64,000 nucleotides of DNA, from the NCBI GenBank assembly GCA_949987705.1, contig OX465283.1, positions 161,587,850-161,651,849 on the forward strand, given 5' to 3'. The stretch is from Thereva unica (Eukaryota > Arthropoda > Insecta > Diptera > Therevidae). Below the pieces are notes generated by a model. That model was not told where the DNA came from. It saw only the letters and a list, made by a program, of their open reading frames with translations, and did not search any database. The position numbers were made by a program, and so were the translations under genes. Shown piece by piece: positions 12,053-23,710 of the stretch. Positions within the stretch are counted from its first letter, which is position 1, and each line of letters begins with the position of its first letter.

Positions 12053-15000
12053 GTATGTATTTTTTTTCAAATAACTTTTTGAATGAATGTATTTTTCCGA
12101 TTGTTGCTTTGTTGGTTATATTATTCTATCGTGATTATGCATTCTCTCCGGTTAAAAATTTAAGATATGTACTTAATCTCCGGTATAAGAGTAATCTCGT
12201 ATTCAACTAGTTCGTTGGTTGAAGCATTTAAACTTGACTTTGCTAATAACATATTTTTTGCAACGCTTCAGATATTTATGTATACTATCTTATATGGAGT
12301 ATTAGCAACGTTATTATGCCTGATGCTCTATTGTAGCTGTTGCAATCCAGCTTGCAATTTCCTGTTTTATGGGGCAGAATTAGGCTCAACCCAGGTTAAA
12401 GTCTAGGTTCAACTCAGCTCTCCTACCTGGGTCGTGTTGTTATTTCGCCTCATATACGCGGGTTGAGTTATAATTGGGTTGAAGTGACATTTGTTTTGGT
12501 TGTTTACCATCTGTGATGTCCGCCTTCGGCGTTAGTTTTGTGTTTGGCGTTTTCGCCTACACAGGAATATGAGGAAATGAGAGTTTCTCACAAGAATTTG
12601 AGGTTAGGTTTTGATTTTACTTCAACTCTACTTCAACCCAAAGTGAACTGGATCTCAGACAATTGTCTGGACTTCGTCGATCAGCGGAAACGAATGAAAC
12701 ACGTCGATTTCAAGCATTACCGAAGATTGAACAAGCATTACCGAAGATTGAAGCTTCACAGAAAATGAATTCGGAATGACAATCCGGGAAAACGACCACA
12801 GGCCATAATCGGGACTGCAAGAATTATTTGAGTTTTGAAATCTAAACATTTTTCCTTAGCCTGCCTCAAGGTGTAAATATGATCAGTTGTTGCCTGGGCT
12901 GAGGTCACACTGGTATTGGCCTATGATATTTCTAGCCTATGGGGCCACACTGCTTTGTAGGATGGCGGAGAATATCTTATACGCGGTACTCAAAAACGTT
13001 ATACCACGATAATTGCTGCACGCTGCGATATCTTATTTTTTATAAACCGGGCAGAGGATACATTTTTTCCAGTTTTCTGGCATCGCTTCCTCTTCCCATA
13101 CTTGCGCAATTAATTCATCAATCGCTCGGTGTAATGCAGGCCTTCTATCTTTATTCTATAGTGCCGTCTGCACCCGATGGCTTGTTGTTTTCGAGCCGGG
13201 TTACCCGGCAAACTGTTAACTTCTTCCAAGCTTGCAGCGCAAGATTATCATCAGATATTGGTGGAGCCACCATTTCTTTAGTCAGTTCGCCATTTAGCAA
13301 TTCATGAAAATGCTCTTCGCATCGCATCGGTGATCAGATTCCCTTCTTTGTCCTTGCTTGCAGTATGTGAAGCGCAGTGTCATACCGCGGACTCTCGTGC
13401 CTGGTACGGCCGTCGCACTTTGTACTCGTCTAGTTCACAAACGAGAGCTTTCTCCCAGGCTTTCTTTTTTTACCTGTGAATTTTCTAACGTGACTGTGAA
13501 TTTTTGCACGGGTTCTAACGCATGACCGTAGCTGGTTCTGCCCATTTCATTGCGTAGTGCAGCTGTGTTGATGGAGCTTGAGCTTTGAGTGAATACAAAT
13601 CAGGGCCGAAAGGTGGCGGCGGTCTATCAATATATGGTCTATTTGGTTGCGAGTGGTTCTATTAGGCGTTATCAAGGTGGCTTTATGGATATCTTTACGC
13701 GCAAATCTAGTACTTACAATGACCAAATTTTTATTTGCTGCCATCTCTATAAGTCGTTGTCCGTTGTCATTAGTGTTCTCATGCAAGCTGACATATTACA
13801 TATTGCCGGTATATGGGCTTCCGACATACTTTGGAGTTCAGATCTGCCAGGATGATTTTTGCATCATAGCTGGGGCAGGCTAAAAGTTCCCGTTCAACTA
13901 TTTCGAAGACTTCTTCTTTTCATCGTGCGGGGATTCTTCTGTAGGTGCGTGAACGTTTATGATGCTGGCGTGTTTCTTAAATTTGCCTCGCACAAGAAGG
14001 GTTCATAGTCTTTCGTTTATCCCTTTAAAGCCGATATTGGTAGGCTTCATTCTTTTACTGACCATAAAACCAACTCCGAGCACATGGTGTTTTGCATAAT
14101 GTTCCAAAAAGAACTGGTTTTTGCGTGTCGAATGATTTGAAATAAATGGTAGAGAATATCCTAAATAAATCTTGCACATTTATCAAAATCGGCTAAGAAA
14201 TGTCAGAGTTATTCAGTGTTGAAATACCGAAGGTCTAGCTGGCGCACCCCATATTTACAAAATTTTTCGAATGTGATATTCTCGAAACCAATATTTCACA
14301 CTTATTATACTTTTGGCTGTTGACCGTACCGTTTTTTGTATTCAGCTTTGTATAATTGATTCAAAACAGTTTTATGGTCAATGCAACTTTCCAGCCGCTG
14401 GACCAATATCAATGGTTATTCACTCAAAATGGTATCGTTGGGTGAGATCCGTGTATGGTGAGTTTCTGCAATTGGCGCCATCTATCGAAAAACATTAACA
14501 GCCTTACTATTAAATAAAACAAAAACATATCAATTTGACAGCTACACACTTAAACAATGCTTTATGCACAAAGTTTTCAATATTGAGCAAATTTTGTTTG
14601 TTTGAAAAAATTCATTTTGCTCAATTAAATTTCCGAAAATCCTCTTAAAGAAAAAATATGCGAGGGTAAACCCCAAAAGTCATACACCAGCTCTCGCACT
14701 CCATTCAACCCCTCTCAAAGTCACAGTTTGAATCACTACACATAAAAGAAAACATCCTGTGCAGGGGTGAATTGTGCTGACAAACGACTGGCAAGTTGTT
14801 AGTCCCCTAACAAGCCCTTGTTATTATAATTCACTCATCTGCATTCAAGAATTGGTACTTGTGCATGAATTGTTCTTATCACGTGAGCATATTGTTCGGA
14901 ATGTTTGTTCCCAGCGTATAATTGCGAATTAATTGTGAACATACTAAAGTTATCCCATATTTTTTTATGCGAACAGGTTTGGGCGAAGCATGGGGCTCTC

Positions 15001-18000
15001 AGTCTATTCCAAGGGGAGCGACTATCAAGGAAATGGCATCATATCTTCTTCAGACACTGGATGGTTTTATTTTTGTTGTTGCACCAGACGGTAAAATTAT
15101 GTACATTTCAGAGACGGCATCTGTGCATCTAGGTCTAAGTCAGGTAAATCATTTATCAATATACTCTAGAAACTGTACTAACATAACCAAAACTCCAGGT
15201 CGAACTAACTGGAAACTCCATATACGAATACATTTACAATTTGGACCAAGACGAAATGAACTCCATATTGTCGCTGCATCCGCAAATTTATACAAATCCC
15301 GTGAGAAAAATTTAATTCTGAATTTTTATTGTAACCATATTTGTGGTCTTTCTGTAGGAAGCACTTCTAAACTCAATCCACATACCGCAGGATCAACATT
15401 CTGTTAATACTTATGCATCACAAGGAGAACGACCGTACACAACAACCATAGAAATTGAAAAGACGTTTTTTGTAAGGATGAAGTGTGTTTTAGCGAAAAG
15501 AAATGCAGGGTTAACTACATCAGGCTATAAGGTAAGTAGTAGGAATGAATATTCAGTATGTTGCACAAGCCAACTCTTTTTTTGGTTTGGTTTTAGGTAA
15601 ACTCTAAATTATGTCTTGTAATAGCTTCGTTGGAGTTGTTAGTGAGGCAATGTTGGTTTTAGGTAGGATATGGCTGAGTTGTTGGTGTTAAGCTCTTACA
15701 TTTACGCCAAACAATTGTGATGCCATAGTGCTCCCACTTTAAACCTTTTGGGCGAAGTGCATTTGTTAAGATCCCTCCAATACTTTTTTGCTATTGCATT
15801 GGGTCCTCTTTGCATCGAAGCTTAAAAGTGGCCCTCCGAAGTTTAAAAGCGGCCCTCAGTGGTTTGCGCCTCCTTTCATTCGCGGGGTCAAACAATTTGA
15901 TCATTGACAGCAGCATCTTCCGCCATCCACTCAAAGACCAACTCACCTGGCGAAATCCATCCGTCAACGACTCGGCCATGTTAGACTACGCTTTGATCAA
16001 CGCTCAAAAGCGTACGTGCGGTGTGTGGGCTAGATTGCCGATCGGACCATTATCTTGTTCGAGTGGTTAGGCGGCAAAACATCATCAATAAACGACAACC
16101 TCAAAAACGCAACCACGACCGCCACACCCGAACCGCCGACGAATCAATTTTTCGATACCGAACCGACAATTATCGAGGTGAAAACAGTAACAAAATCGCT
16201 GAAAATGAAAAAGCGCAGGGAATTAGATCAAGTAATCGTCGAGATGAATGTCTTATCACAACTCCACGTTCTCATAACACACATATAGCATTCTAATCAA
16301 TCTGTCTAGGTGACAGTCGGGAAATTCAAGAATTATCGCGGTATAAGCCTCCTTTTAATCGTCGGCAAAGAATATACGAAAATCATACATCATACAGAAA
16401 CAATGAGAGTAAACGAAACGAGGCGGTCTCTGTCAGCTAATGGAAATAAGAATTTGTTGCGGCAAACGAACTATCGTCGATTTCAAATTCGTATCGATTG
16501 CATCGATTGGAACAGCTTGTGGAGAGCTTTGAAACCGAATACGTGTCATTGAAAATCATCCAACTTCTTCAAGCGTCGTACAATAGCTCAATCAACCAGC
16601 AAGGTTCGTATTCGAAGCGTCTTATCGGAGAAATACCTGATTCACACAAGTCGCTTTGCCACTTCTCTTTAACAACACGATTATGTGTGAAGCATTCAAT
16701 GGAAGACGCGGAGTTCGATACAACGACACCATATTTGTAATCGACTTGATGTTCGCCGACGATAACGCTATCTTCACCGACACGGATGCTGAAGTAACGG
16801 ACATCTTATACGACATTTCCCGTATCGCCCGGTCATACGGGTAAAAAACCAACGCCTAAAAGGCAAAGTGCTCACAACGGACGGATCGAAAGTCGGTGTT
16901 CACCTCGTCAACCCAAGTCGAACAGGTTCCGATGTTTAAATATTTGAGATCATTGGTGGACGAAAAGAAAGTGGCATCGACGGCCGACGTTCACAGCCGC
17001 ATCAGCCAGGCAACAGAAACATTCGCCTCGCTCAAGTGGCGAATAAGGAAACGAAAAAATACAAAACGAAAGTACGCCTTTACGCCTTCCGATTTTTCTT
17101 TATGGATAGGAAGCGTGGACACTGGTCAAGCCGGACGTCAACAAGCTCGAGGACTTCCAAATGCGATGCTTGAGTCAGGTTCTCGGTGTCTCACTACGCG
17201 ATCGCTTTCGAAACGGACAATTAGACAAAAATGCGACCAACAGTAGACTAGAGACCAGCGATCGGCACCGAAGAAAACCTCGTTAAAGAATATTGAGGGC
17301 GACTTAAAGAATCAACGATTTATCAGATATAGAGGCTCGAGACGTCGCCAAAAATGGTGAAGAATGGAAACGAATCGTGAATGGAGTTCGAGACCCAGTG
17401 GCACCGACAGCAGCGTATCCGTTGTAGGGGCGTCCCGCGCTCGGACGGCCAGCTAACGGACCAAAGAAGAAAAAGAAGAGGGGGGCTAGCTAGAGCCTTG
17501 CAGTTGTAACTCTATAAATCTGTGGACTGAGAAGGAGTGTTCAAGACTTTCCAGACCAATATTCGGGCGGAGTGGCTGTTTGAGACAAGGGTCTATGTCC
17601 AGCACTTCTTCTCTGTTTTTGGTGCAGAAGTGCGACCATTATTTTTGTTACGAATAGCAAGCTTGGTGTTAAGTAGGTAGTTAAAAATAACCTCACCTCA
17701 ATGATTGTTGTCCGTGCTGCCCCATTGTGTATGGTTTAGCATTCGCATCACCTCCCATAACCAGGACCGTGGTAGCACCGGTGTACCTTATCAGGTCCTA
17801 AAAAGACATAGGAGGTGGAGGGCCCTCATCTTCGTGAGCTAGACAGACAGAGGCTATCTTGAGTTTTTTCTGTTTTAATTCTAGGTTCACCACAGTAAGA
17901 TCTTTGGGAGAAGAAAGGTGCTTATATTATTTTTGACCAGAACACCTGTTCTGGGGTTTTCCTTACCTTTAGTATAAAAGAGATTAAATTTAGGCGTCCT

Positions 18001-20349
18001 TAAAGCGGGGCACCCCCGACATTACCTGCAGTCAACCCTACCAGGTGCTGGCTCAACAAGTTCGAGCATAATCAGAAATTTCGGATACCTGCCAGCTGCT
18101 GGCTACGCCCCACCATCTTTGCAACCAGCGTCGGCAGCCAGCTAAGTGGAATCCCCGCTTAAGCCACAGCTCTTGGACTAGGGTAACATCGACTTCGCCT
18201 GATGACAGGTGAAGCAAAAGTTCAGCAGACGCTGCTTTACAATGCTGCAGATTTATCTGTATCACCTGCATCATTTTCCGGGTGGTTTGCTTCGACGACA
18301 GCCACTTTTTCGTCGCTGGCGATGTCTTCGTCGATGTCCAAGCTGGCGAGCTGGTGCTCCGTGTACATGTCACCGTTGGCTCTGCCCAGCTTGAAGTCTG
18401 TCGATGCATCAACTCGTCACGACACGACAAGTCGTTTGAGTTGAAGAAAGTGACGTTTCAGTCTAGTTACGACTTTCAGCACAGGGGCCTACAGTGGAAA
18501 TTCTAGATTGAGTTTAGGACCGTGTACTAAAAGTAACTAAACTGAAACGTCACTTTCTTCAACTCAAACGACTTGTCGTGTCGTGACGACTAGACTTTCA
18601 GCACAGGGGCTGGGGCCTTGGTACAGGCCGCCTAGTTCATTAAGGCTTTTGTGTCTGTTTTATAGACCTTCAGTTCGAGCTAGGCCCTGGAGCCACTGGA
18701 AACCATAGTCTAGCCTTGGGTAAACTTCCCCAGACTCTTGGTTTGTACAGCTCTGCGGATCTTATATTGTCGCTCCCTGGACAATCCGCACGTATTTGGC
18801 TACGAATCATATACCTCTCGCCCTCCTCCGGCTAAAGGTTTTAGAGATATTTCAATTTCATATCGTATCTCTGTCCCGGAACATCCTGTACTCATATAAG
18901 GCCGTTTTAGACTACCTAAAATGCTTCCACCACCTCTATAGCCTTACATAGACATAAAGTAATCTTTTTAAAAATTACATTAGTTGCATCAATTGGATAA
19001 TCTAAACCGTTTATTGTAAAATTCCAGGTAATACATTGTTCCGGCTATCTTAAAGCAAGAATATTCCCCGACTACGGCGATGGCCAAGGATACATCCAAA
19101 ACCTGGGATTAGTTGCTGTCGGCCACTCATTCCCACCATCAGCAATCACAGAAATCAAACTCCATCAAAACATGTTCATGTTTCGTGCTAGTATGGATTT
19201 AAAATTAATTTTTCTCGACGCTAGGTATGTATTGTGCAAGAATCGAATCCTTTAATTGCTTAACACTCAATAAACTCTAAAACAAAAAAAAACGGAATCC
19301 AGAAAACGTGCGGCACTCCGAATCTAAGTGATTCGGCTTAAGCTCAATCAATTTTACATTTTCTCTCCTTATTTGCAGAGTGTCGCAACTTACAGGCTAT
19401 GAGCCCCAGGATTTAATAGAAAAAACACTCTACCAGTACATTCACGTGGCGGATATCTTCCACATGCGATGGTCCCACCAAATGTGTAAATATAAACAAA
19501 ATCTTTGTTAAACTTTCGAAGCACTCACAAATCGTTTTCCACACATCTAGTGATATACAAGGGGCAAGTAACAACTAAGTACTATCGATTTCTGACGAAG
19601 GGCGGAGGCTGGGTCTGGGTACAGTCGTATGCGACTGTTGTCAATAATTCCCGCTCATCCCGACCACAATGCATCGTGAGTGTTAATTATGTTCTGAGGT
19701 TTGTTGATATTTTTGCATAAAATTTATTGGAAATGTTTAAACAATTCTGTTTTTGTTTTTCAGTGACCTGGAAGAGAAACACCTTATACTAAACGAAATC
19801 CAGGGCCCATTCAAAAGTGAACCGCCAACACAAGAATTGTGCATTACGAATCACTCTACCTCTCAGCCTCAACCTCCTACTACTACTACAAACAGTACAC
19901 CAGCACAAACGACCAAAACTGAATCATGCTTCCAAAGAAATCAGAACTTCGACCTCTATGGCCAACCCGGGTATCAAATCAGTGAAGTTGGGTCACGCAT
20001 GAGTCAATGCACATCATTACATGATATTAACAATTACTATAGCCATTACTATTATGACTCGCTGGACACGAATAGTATACGACCGTTTTCTGCCAACTCG
20101 AATAGTTGTAGTAGTAGTTCAGAAAGTGATCGGCAAAATCCTGTAAATTCGGCCGCTTCGGTGGGCAATGGCACATCGCCTCAGGCGGCTGTGTACTGCG
20201 ATTTAAGTAATTTTGAAATGAACTGCTTCCAGACTGGCCATCACCAGCCAAGTACAAATATTAGCGAGACATTTAGAAATAATGGGGCTTACTATGCGAG
20301 TGTAATTGTGGAGCCCCAGCATTATATACCGAATGAGTATGTTCATTGA
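11878..20349 (+). CDS. sim: single-minded-type bHLH-PAS transcription factor, 8 coding exons
   Basis: Exons 11878-12052, 14977-15143, 15199-15300, 15358-15531, 19028-19224, 19379-19485, 19551-19698 and 19764-20349 join in one frame to 551 residues plus TGA; all introns are GT-AG. Residues 1-53 are a bHLH with basic region [17 protein letters not shown] and helix [22 protein letters not shown] (about 78-150) contains [22 protein letters not shown] (about 218-290) leads into [18 protein letters not shown] and IVSVNYVLS. From about residue 365 the tail is rich in Ser, Asn, Gln and Thr. The basic region and MRQVFP identify sim rather than trachealess. Known role of the family: with Tango it binds ACGTG sites and sets midline fate; it acts in the nucleus. 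The start matches the family N-terminus. A possible acceptor at 11857 implies a 5' non-coding exon further upstream. The tail is shorter than in Drosophila sim and lacks long Ala or Gln runs, so a paralogue is not excluded. Confidence 0.88.
12383..12660. mobile_element. TACCC-ended MITE family, copy A (truncated), in sim intron 1
   Basis: Shares a core with copies B and C: CTCTCCTACCTGGGTCG, TTTCGCCTCATATA, GGGTTGAAGTGACATTTGTT and GTTTACCATCTGTGA. Both outer ends have been lost. Confidence 0.65.
12945..14080 (-). mobile_element. LINE beta fragment 2 in sim intron 1 (endonuclease and RT start)
   Basis: Minus-strand peptides include [20 protein letters not shown] and [13 protein letters not shown] (the C-terminal motifs of an APE endonuclease), then ILCPVYKK and [11 protein letters not shown] (RT entry). 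Several stops and shifts make it a dead copy. It lies antisense to sim, so it should not add sense exons. Confidence 0.72.
14977..15143 (+). CDS. sim: sim exon 2: linker and start of PAS-A
   Basis: Acceptor AACAG before 14977, donor GTAAAT after 15143. It completes the Gly codon and reads [20 protein letters not shown], then the first PAS-A strands. It restores the frame left by exon 1. Confidence 0.9.
15199..15300 (+). CDS. sim: sim exon 3: PAS-A middle
   Basis: Exactly 34 codons, phase 0 at both ends, flanked by TCCAG and GTGAGA. Encodes [20 protein letters not shown], a PAS-A signature, followed by NSILSLHP. The two flanking introns are only about 55 bp. Confidence 0.9.
15358..15531 (+). 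CDS. sim: sim exon 4: PAS-A end
   Basis: 58 codons, acceptor TGTAG, donor GTAAGT. A variable loop is followed by the conserved [19 protein letters not shown] and [10 protein letters not shown]. The next intron (15532-19027, 3.5 kb) has been expanded by transposons. Confidence 0.9.
15800..17485 (+). mobile_element. LINE gamma copy 1 in sim intron 4, heavily decayed
   Basis: Endonuclease remnants ([29 protein letters not shown]) are followed by RT pieces also found in copy 2: [25 protein letters not shown] and [12 protein letters not shown]. Stops and frameshifts occur about every 100-200 bp. It ends with a GAAGAAAAAGAAG-type tail. Copy 2 (32012-33705) is better preserved; the two look roughly 85% alike where I compared them by eye. 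Confidence 0.75.
17495..18415 (-). mobile_element. LINE delta fragment 2: ORF2 endonuclease, in sim intron 4
   Basis: On the minus strand ORF2 opens [20 protein letters not shown] with [11 protein letters not shown], the start of an APE endonuclease. Later pieces are [18 protein letters not shown] and the [15 protein letters not shown] stretch. It breaks at an inverted-repeat element at 18416. Confidence 0.68.
18416..18587. mobile_element. palindromic element with 49-bp arms
   Basis: The left arm starts GTCACGACACGACAAGTCGT; the right arm (18539-18587) is its inverse, with 47 identical bases at the arm's outer part. Each arm is followed by ACTTTCAGCACAGGGGC in the same orientation. A related unit hosts another insertion at 59887-60420. 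The spacer is about 74 bp. Confidence 0.75.
19028..19224 (+). CDS. sim: sim exon 5: inter-PAS and start of PAS-B
   Basis: Acceptor TCCAG, donor GTATGT, leaving phase 2. Begins [20 protein letters not shown] and contains [20 protein letters not shown], both characteristic of the SIM inter-PAS and PAS-B junction. Confidence 0.9.
19379..19485 (+). CDS. sim: sim exon 6: PAS-B core
   Basis: Acceptor TTGCAG, donor GTAAAT. Encodes [20 protein letters not shown] and [15 protein letters not shown]. The exon ends with the first base of a Leu codon completed in exon 7; other potential donors a few bases away would break the frame. Confidence 0.87.
19551..19698 (+). CDS. sim: sim exon 7: PAC motif
   Basis: Acceptor ATCTAG, donor GTTTGT, phase 1 to 2. 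Encodes the PAC-like segment [18 protein letters not shown] and [17 protein letters not shown]. Confidence 0.9.
19764..20349 (+). CDS. sim: sim exon 8: C-terminal activation region
   Basis: Acceptor TTCAG, 195 codons then TGA at 20347-20349. After HLILNEIQ the protein becomes low-complexity: a Pro/Thr stretch, a Tyr-rich patch ([13 protein letters not shown]), then a Ser run. No AATAAA is visible before a LINE fragment begins at about 20490. Confidence 0.88.
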
Positions 20350-20489
20350 GGGAAGATTGTAGTTTTAATTTGTCTGGTCTATTTGTTAAGAATATCTAAA
20401 TTTTTGTCAAATTTAATTTATACTTAGAAATATATTTATTCAACAGAGTTTTCAATATAGTTTAATTTTTAAGGAAATAGTGCAAGAAA

Positions 20490-21260
20490 CTAAGATGTCG
20501 TCATAGTAGTTACAGGTGAAACTGAAGAACCCATGTCCGAGCCGCCTGCAGCAGGCACTAGATTTGGTCTCTAGCTGGTCCAAGAGCGTAGGACTAAAAG
20601 TCAATCCCGACAAAACGATTCTGGTTTCTTTCAGCAGGAGACGATCACTACCGGGACTTTTGGAGCCTGCACTCACAGGCAGAATTAGGCTTCTCACAAC
20701 AAACAAAATATTTAGGAGTGACGCCAGATACCAAACTCAACTGGAACCAGCACATGGACAGTCTGATGAGTAGAACGCGCAGATCCCTGTGGGCTTGCCG
20801 CAGAGCTTGTGGTTCAACATGGGGTTTGCAACCGAAAACCATGTATTGGAAATACACCACCATCATTAGGCCCATGGTAACTTATGGAAATTTAGTTTGG
20901 TGGCACAGAACGACGCTTAAGGGTTTCGTGACCAATTTAAGCAAAATTCAAAGAATGGCCTGCCTCTCCATCATTGCGGCCATCCGCACTTCCTCGACGG
21001 CAGCGCTGGAGACTCTGCTAAATCTGATGCCCCTCCACCTTGAGGTAGGGAAGTTCGCCATAAACGCGGCGCGGCTGGTCTTGGGCGGGGACATTCTGTA
21101 ACCAAGATCATAGAAGAGATTCCGAAAGCGAGAATGCTATCGGACTGCGTGCCTTATTTGAGCGACCTTCCCCCTGCCCTTGCCAATCCGTTACGAACTC
21201 TCAGTGCATTATCTGCCACCGCACTGTATTTGGCTCGCCTCCAACATAATGCTTGGTTAT
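20490..21260 (+). mobile_element. LINE delta fragment 3: RT C-terminus, just downstream of sim
   Basis: Begins in the catalytic box (decayed Asp-Asp-Val-Val), then SSWSKSVGLKVNPDKTILVS, a frameshift, GVTPDTKLNWNQHMDSLMSR and PMVTYGNLVWWHRT. It starts about 140 bp after the sim stop codon and may interrupt the sim 3' UTR. Confidence 0.75.
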
Positions 21261-21456
21261 AGATAAGCATGACATGGTCCTGTATGCACAGCACCCACGG
21301 AGAACGCTTAGTCTATATGCGGTCCTCGATTTTCTGCTGTTAATCATCCTCTTCAATGTAACTGCCTCTAGCACGACTGAGATAATCAAGTTCGCCATCA
21401 GGAGGCGACACCTTGGTATGGTATGTGCTCCGATTTTGATGAGTGTGGCCTTCTTG

Positions 21457-21671
21457 GAAAGGGCTCGCCTTCTTGAATTTAGAAAAGTCCAGTTTTTCCG
21501 GATTTTCCAGCGTTTTCTTGCTTTCGACTTTTGGAGCCCCTTTGCTGATTTGGATGAATAATGCCTCCTTTGAAAGGGCTCGCTGCCTTGGCATTTTTTG
21601 GCCCGTTGTTACGCACTTTTGCCATGGTGCTCCCGGTTTGGGTGAATGGAGCCTCGTTGGAAAGGGCTCGC
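21457..21671 (+). repeat. GAAAGGGCTCGC motif, three copies
   Basis: The 12-mer is found at 21457-21468, 21572-21583 and 21660-21671, each preceded by a GCCT(C/T)CTTTG-like stretch, so the units are diverged repeats of about 90-115 bp. They follow LINE delta 3 and may be its 3' UTR. Confidence 0.5.
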
Positions 21672-21930
21672 ACTGTGAATTCAGATCAGGTAAGTTTGCC
21701 AAAAAATACCGAAGGATACGGAAGTTATCCCTTCTTTTGTGATTTCCCCAAATAAGGCTGCACAATTCCCATAATATGGAGAAATACTGGTCTGGGCGGA
21801 ACTGAATTCACAGACACCCTGGGAGGTCCCTTTACAACCAAGCATCACTCCCTAGTTCATTCATTATTATTATATTAAGGTATTTTTGGTGGAAATAAAT
21901 TTGAAAAACCCTGTTTGGCTGTTTAAATTC

Positions 21931-22954
21931 AGTTTTAAGCAATGAAGCATATTCCCAGAACACAAAAATAAAAATACTACTAAATTATATAAAATTCATA
22001 AATTGACTTAAATAAACCTTAAATAAGTCAAATTAATTACTTAAAATAAAGAAATTTAAAAAAAAAGAAAATTTTAAATTCCTGAAATGTCAAAAAAAAT
22101 GCATAAGAATCATACTGATAAAAACTCAGTTTTTAGGCCGTTTTGCGTTATCATCAATAATCATTATTAAGCCTATTATTATTAAATATGCATTATTTGT
22201 ATATTCTATTATATTTTTAGTTGCTTAAAAACAGAATTTCACAATTTTTTATTGTTTAATTTAATCAAAATCAATTTAATAAACTTTTGAAATTATTAAA
22301 CGTCGAAAATTGCATATTTTTAAGAGTTTAATGTCTAATCATGGTTCAAAATTCACGTTTTTCGGTAAGCACAGGGATCCTCTATCTAATGGATAAATTT
22401 ACACTGTCAAGTTTCGCAACTTTGTATGAGAAAATTTCGTCACTTCGCATTGTAATTTCTGACATATCATACAGGATCCGTGCGGTTACCAGAAAACGCT
22501 CGACTTTTCGATTGAGTGTTAGACTCCTACAACCATGCAATTTTTTACTATGCTATGCTATATACTATGCTATATACTATGCTATATATTTAGTGCTATT
22601 TGATAATTTCAAAAGTTTATTTTATTGATTTTGATTAAATTAAACAATGAAAAACTGTGAAATTATGTTTTTAAGTAATTAAAAATATAATAGAATATAC
22701 AAATAATGCATATTTAATAATAATAGGCTTAATAACGATTATTGATGGTAACGCAAAACGGCCTAAAAACTGAGTTTTTATCAGTATGATTCTTATGCAT
22801 TTTTTTGACATTTCAGGAATTGAAAATTTTCTTTTTTTTTTGAATTTCTTTATTTTAAGTAGTTTATTTAACTTATTTAAGGTTTATTTAAGTGAATTTA
22901 TAAAATTTGGCAGTATTATTTTGTTTTGGGAATAGGATTTTATTGTATAAAACT
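21931..22954. mobile_element. foldback element, 1.0 kb with arms of about 360 bp
   Basis: 21931-22300 and the inverse of 22599-22954 match along almost their whole length, for example AGGCCGTTTTGCGTTA and GCATAAGAATCATACTGATA. The spacer (22301-22598) has no coding frame beyond chance and contains an AT microsatellite of CTATGCTATATA units. The arms differ mainly by small indels. Confidence 0.8.
22545..22590 (+). repeat. CTATGCTATATA tandem repeat
   Basis: About three units of a 12-14-bp AT-rich motif in the spacer of the foldback element. Confidence 0.6.
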
Positions 22955-23710
22955 AAAAACACTACTCACCTCCACCAGGAGACGATAACTGAGACAGCCC
23001 CCGGGCGAACCGAATTCAGAAAAACAGAGGTCGGTCGGTATGTGCATGCAGACGCAGTACCAGAGAGAAAGAATGCCATGAATGAGAAGGCCATGTGACG
23101 AAATTTAGTCTCAAGCTAGTCTCAGCTGCGGATATCCTGCTCTAGGATTGATTAAAGTAAATTTAGAGCCTGGAAAGCTTCTCCAGGCTCAAAATCTTGC
23201 AGTTCCTATGGATGTCATTAAAGCAAAGGAATCGCTGAAGAAGAGCATTACATTCTTATTCCTAAATCAACGAGAAGTTCCTCGATGGAGCACCAGAGCC
23301 CTTTCATGTTCCGTCCTTTGTTTTTCTGTGGCTATTTTGGGAATGTTGGAAGTTGATGTGCTTGATTTCAAGCCACTGCCGGTGTCCCCACTTCCTTAAA
23401 CTCAAACCCTCCACCAGTTCCTGAACTCTCTATGGCTCTGGGGCAGGCTATACAATAAATACCCTTTACAAGCGTTCTGATTAAGGTAAGCCAAGATCCT
23501 GTATCCTAGGTAAAAGGCACATCGAAGCCTAACTTGGGCGAACTTAAGTTCAGCGGATTTGATGTTATGTAGTTAGATTGTAGTTTGGATAGGAGTTTGG
23601 TTGTCTGGCTACCCACCCGGGGCCTAACACGATCCGTCGGCACTGGCCGGATTTGAACTCCCGGTCTATAGTACTAATTTTAAATGTCAAAAGAAACTGT
23701 AACTTCTGAT
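22955..23710. other. intergenic DNA without a supported gene
   Basis: Less AT-rich than its surroundings. An 83-codon frame at 23148-23399 resembles nothing I recognise. At 23640-23665 the minus strand reads GGGAGTTCAAATCCGG, a B-box-like sequence with no convincing A box, possibly a second SINE scrap. Confidence 0.35.

Noticed and set aside
12160..12406. Hydrophobic 79-codon frame in sim intron 1
   Set aside because: Lies after a good splice donor, overlaps MITE copy A, and its membrane-like composition is explained by AT-rich sequence.
21340..21765. 141-codon minus-strand frame
   Set aside because: Created by the GAAAGGGCTCGC repeat units; both strands are open there because of repeat composition.
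23640..23670. tRNA-like B box on the minus strand
   Set aside because: No A box, and no acceptor or anticodon stem could be built.
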